A stretch of DNA of 6,196 nt from an uncultured Gemmatimonadota bacterium (lineage in GTDB: Bacteria > Gemmatimonadota > Gemmatimonadetes > Gemmatimonadales > Gemmatimonadaceae): the NCBI GenBank assembly GCA_946479895.1, contig CAMLHT010000227.1:1-6196 (forward strand), in the 5' to 3' direction. The notes beneath the pieces were generated by a model. That model saw only the letters and a list, made by a program, of their open reading frames with translations. It had not been told where the DNA came from and made no database searches. Of this stretch, positions 5,946-6,196 are shown one piece after another. A program made the translations under genes and the position numbers. Each line of letters opens with the position of its first letter. Within the stretch, counting starts at the first letter, position 1.

Positions 5946-5987
5946 TGAACCAGGGGTACACCGAGAGATCGGTGCACCCCTGGTTCG
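5946..5987 (+). terminator. Strong GAGA-loop hairpin after the lipoprotein gene
   Basis: AACCAGGGGT (5948-5957) pairs with ACCCCTGGTT (5976-5985), and CACCGA (5959-5964) pairs with TCGGTG (5969-5974). One A-C mismatch separates the two stems, the loop is GAGA (5965-5968, a GNRA tetraloop), and a G-C pair extends the base. It starts 20 bases after the stop. No run of T follows on either strand; only TTCGTTG does on the plus strand. It may act as a terminator with the stem's own TT, as a bidirectional barrier, or as a 3' stability hairpin. Confidence 0.6.
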
Positions 5988-6034
5988 TTGCTGGAGGGCG
6001 ATTGTTGTCAGCATTAGCCCTTCAAACAAAACGT

Positions 6035-6084
6035 TGCAGGGTGGTCCATTCTGCTACAACGGGCCTCGGCGACTGGATCATTCC
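6035..6084 (+). repeat. Dispersed 50-bp repeat, copy 2
   Basis: This is the second copy of the segment at 5034-5083, in the same orientation and 1001 bases downstream. It lies beyond the lipoprotein terminator hairpin. The best-kept blocks are the first ten bases and the last eight, with the same 42-base distance between block starts. The inverted-repeat partner arm seen in copy 1 is not kept here. The stretch from 5988 to 6126 otherwise holds no convincing gene. Confidence 0.55.
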
Positions 6085-6110
6085 GGTCAATGGCGGCCCC
6101 GGCGACCGGA
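6082..6110. repeat. 7-bp inverted repeat near the right edge
   Basis: TCCGGTC (6082-6088) and GACCGGA (6104-6110) are exact reverse complements, 15 bases apart. The structure lies 17 bases past the stop of the probable minus-strand gene ending at 6127. It could be a weak 3' hairpin for that gene, but it lacks a T-tract. Chance is possible at this G+C content. Confidence 0.25.
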
Positions 6111-6126
6111 CCCGAAAATGGAGCCA

Positions 6127-6196
6127 TCACGCGAGCGGCAGCTCGACAGCGCGAAAGGCCTGGCTCGAGCCGAAGCGCCGCGCGATCGCAGCAACG
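6127..6196 (-). CDS. C-terminal end of an unidentified minus-strand gene (partial)
   Basis: From the right edge, one minus-strand frame is open for 22 codons and ends with TGA at 6129-6127. The peptide contains IARRFGSSQAF and ends RAVELPLA, which reads like a natural protein C-terminus, and 18 of 22 third positions are G or C. Plus-strand frames starting at 6090 and 6118 are also open to the edge but give Arg/Ala-rich, low-complexity peptides typical of antisense frames in G+C-rich DNA. No family can be named from 22 residues. If real, the gene converges on the lipoprotein gene, and the GAGA-loop hairpin could serve both. Confidence 0.4.
   Translation of the reverse strand, partial: VAAIARRFGSSQAFRAVELPLA

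Noticed and set aside
6090..6196. Start of a plus-strand gene at 6090 or 6118
   Set aside because: Both frames are open to the edge but give Arg/Ala-rich peptides without an SD, and the opposite strand offers a more natural protein C-terminus. The window edge prevents a firm decision.
1..6196. CRISPR array, tRNA or rRNA gene
   Set aside because: No regularly spaced short repeats, cloverleaf with a TTC-type loop, or rRNA-like conserved stretch was found on either strand by reading.

Overview
This is a G+C-rich bacterial window, densely packed with genes that carry G/C-biased third codon positions. It comes from a Gram-negative-type cell: one gene encodes a probable lipoprotein with exported, cysteine-rich sequence. 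The lipoprotein style and the general gene mix suggest a soil lineage such as Gemmatimonadota or Acidobacteriota. That placement is an impression, as no rRNA or other marker gene is present.

Left part (1-2571), nearly all on the minus strand. A tightly coupled operon runs leftwards: a PLP-dependent trans-sulfuration enzyme (cystathionine gamma-synthase/lyase family, 2571-1456), then queC (1456-779), then queE (774-142). The first two genes share one base and the last two are 4 bases apart. A hairpin followed by a T-rich run begins directly after the queE stop (141-114) and is a good candidate for the operon's terminator. QueE and QueC are consecutive enzymes: QueE makes 7-carboxy-7-deazaguanine and QueC converts it to preQ0, the precursor of queuosine in tRNA. 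The start of the pathway (folE, queD) and queF are not in the window. A 12-residue C-terminal tail of a plus-strand gene ends at position 41.

Middle (2611-4977). A 39-base gap separates the trans-sulfuration gene from a divergent plus-strand gene (2611-4125). That gene encodes a 504-residue two-part protein: an N-terminal NAD(P)-binding SDR/NDUFA9-like domain and a C-terminal domain resembling DUF1990. It converges, with one base between stop codons, on a minus-strand pair that overlaps by ATGA: an OsmC-family thiol peroxidase-like protein (4977-4597) followed by a DCC/DUF393 thiol-disulfide oxidoreductase-like protein (4600-4127). The pair probably works in thiol or redox defence.

Right part (4978-6196). 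The divergent region between the OsmC gene and the plus-strand lipoprotein gene (5174-5926) is rich in structure. It holds a perfect 8-bp-arm palindrome (5010-5026), an 11-bp inverted repeat (5029-5081), and a 50-bp segment (5034-5083) that recurs at about 70% identity exactly 1001 bases downstream (6035-6084). The lipoprotein gene ends before a strong GAGA-loop hairpin (5947-5986). The right edge probably holds the 3' end of a minus-strand gene (stop at 6127).

No complete new defence or mobile system is visible. The most unusual items are the repeat pair flanking the six-cysteine lipoprotein, the SDR-DUF1990-like fusion, and the pairing of a methionine/cysteine-pathway gene with queCE.
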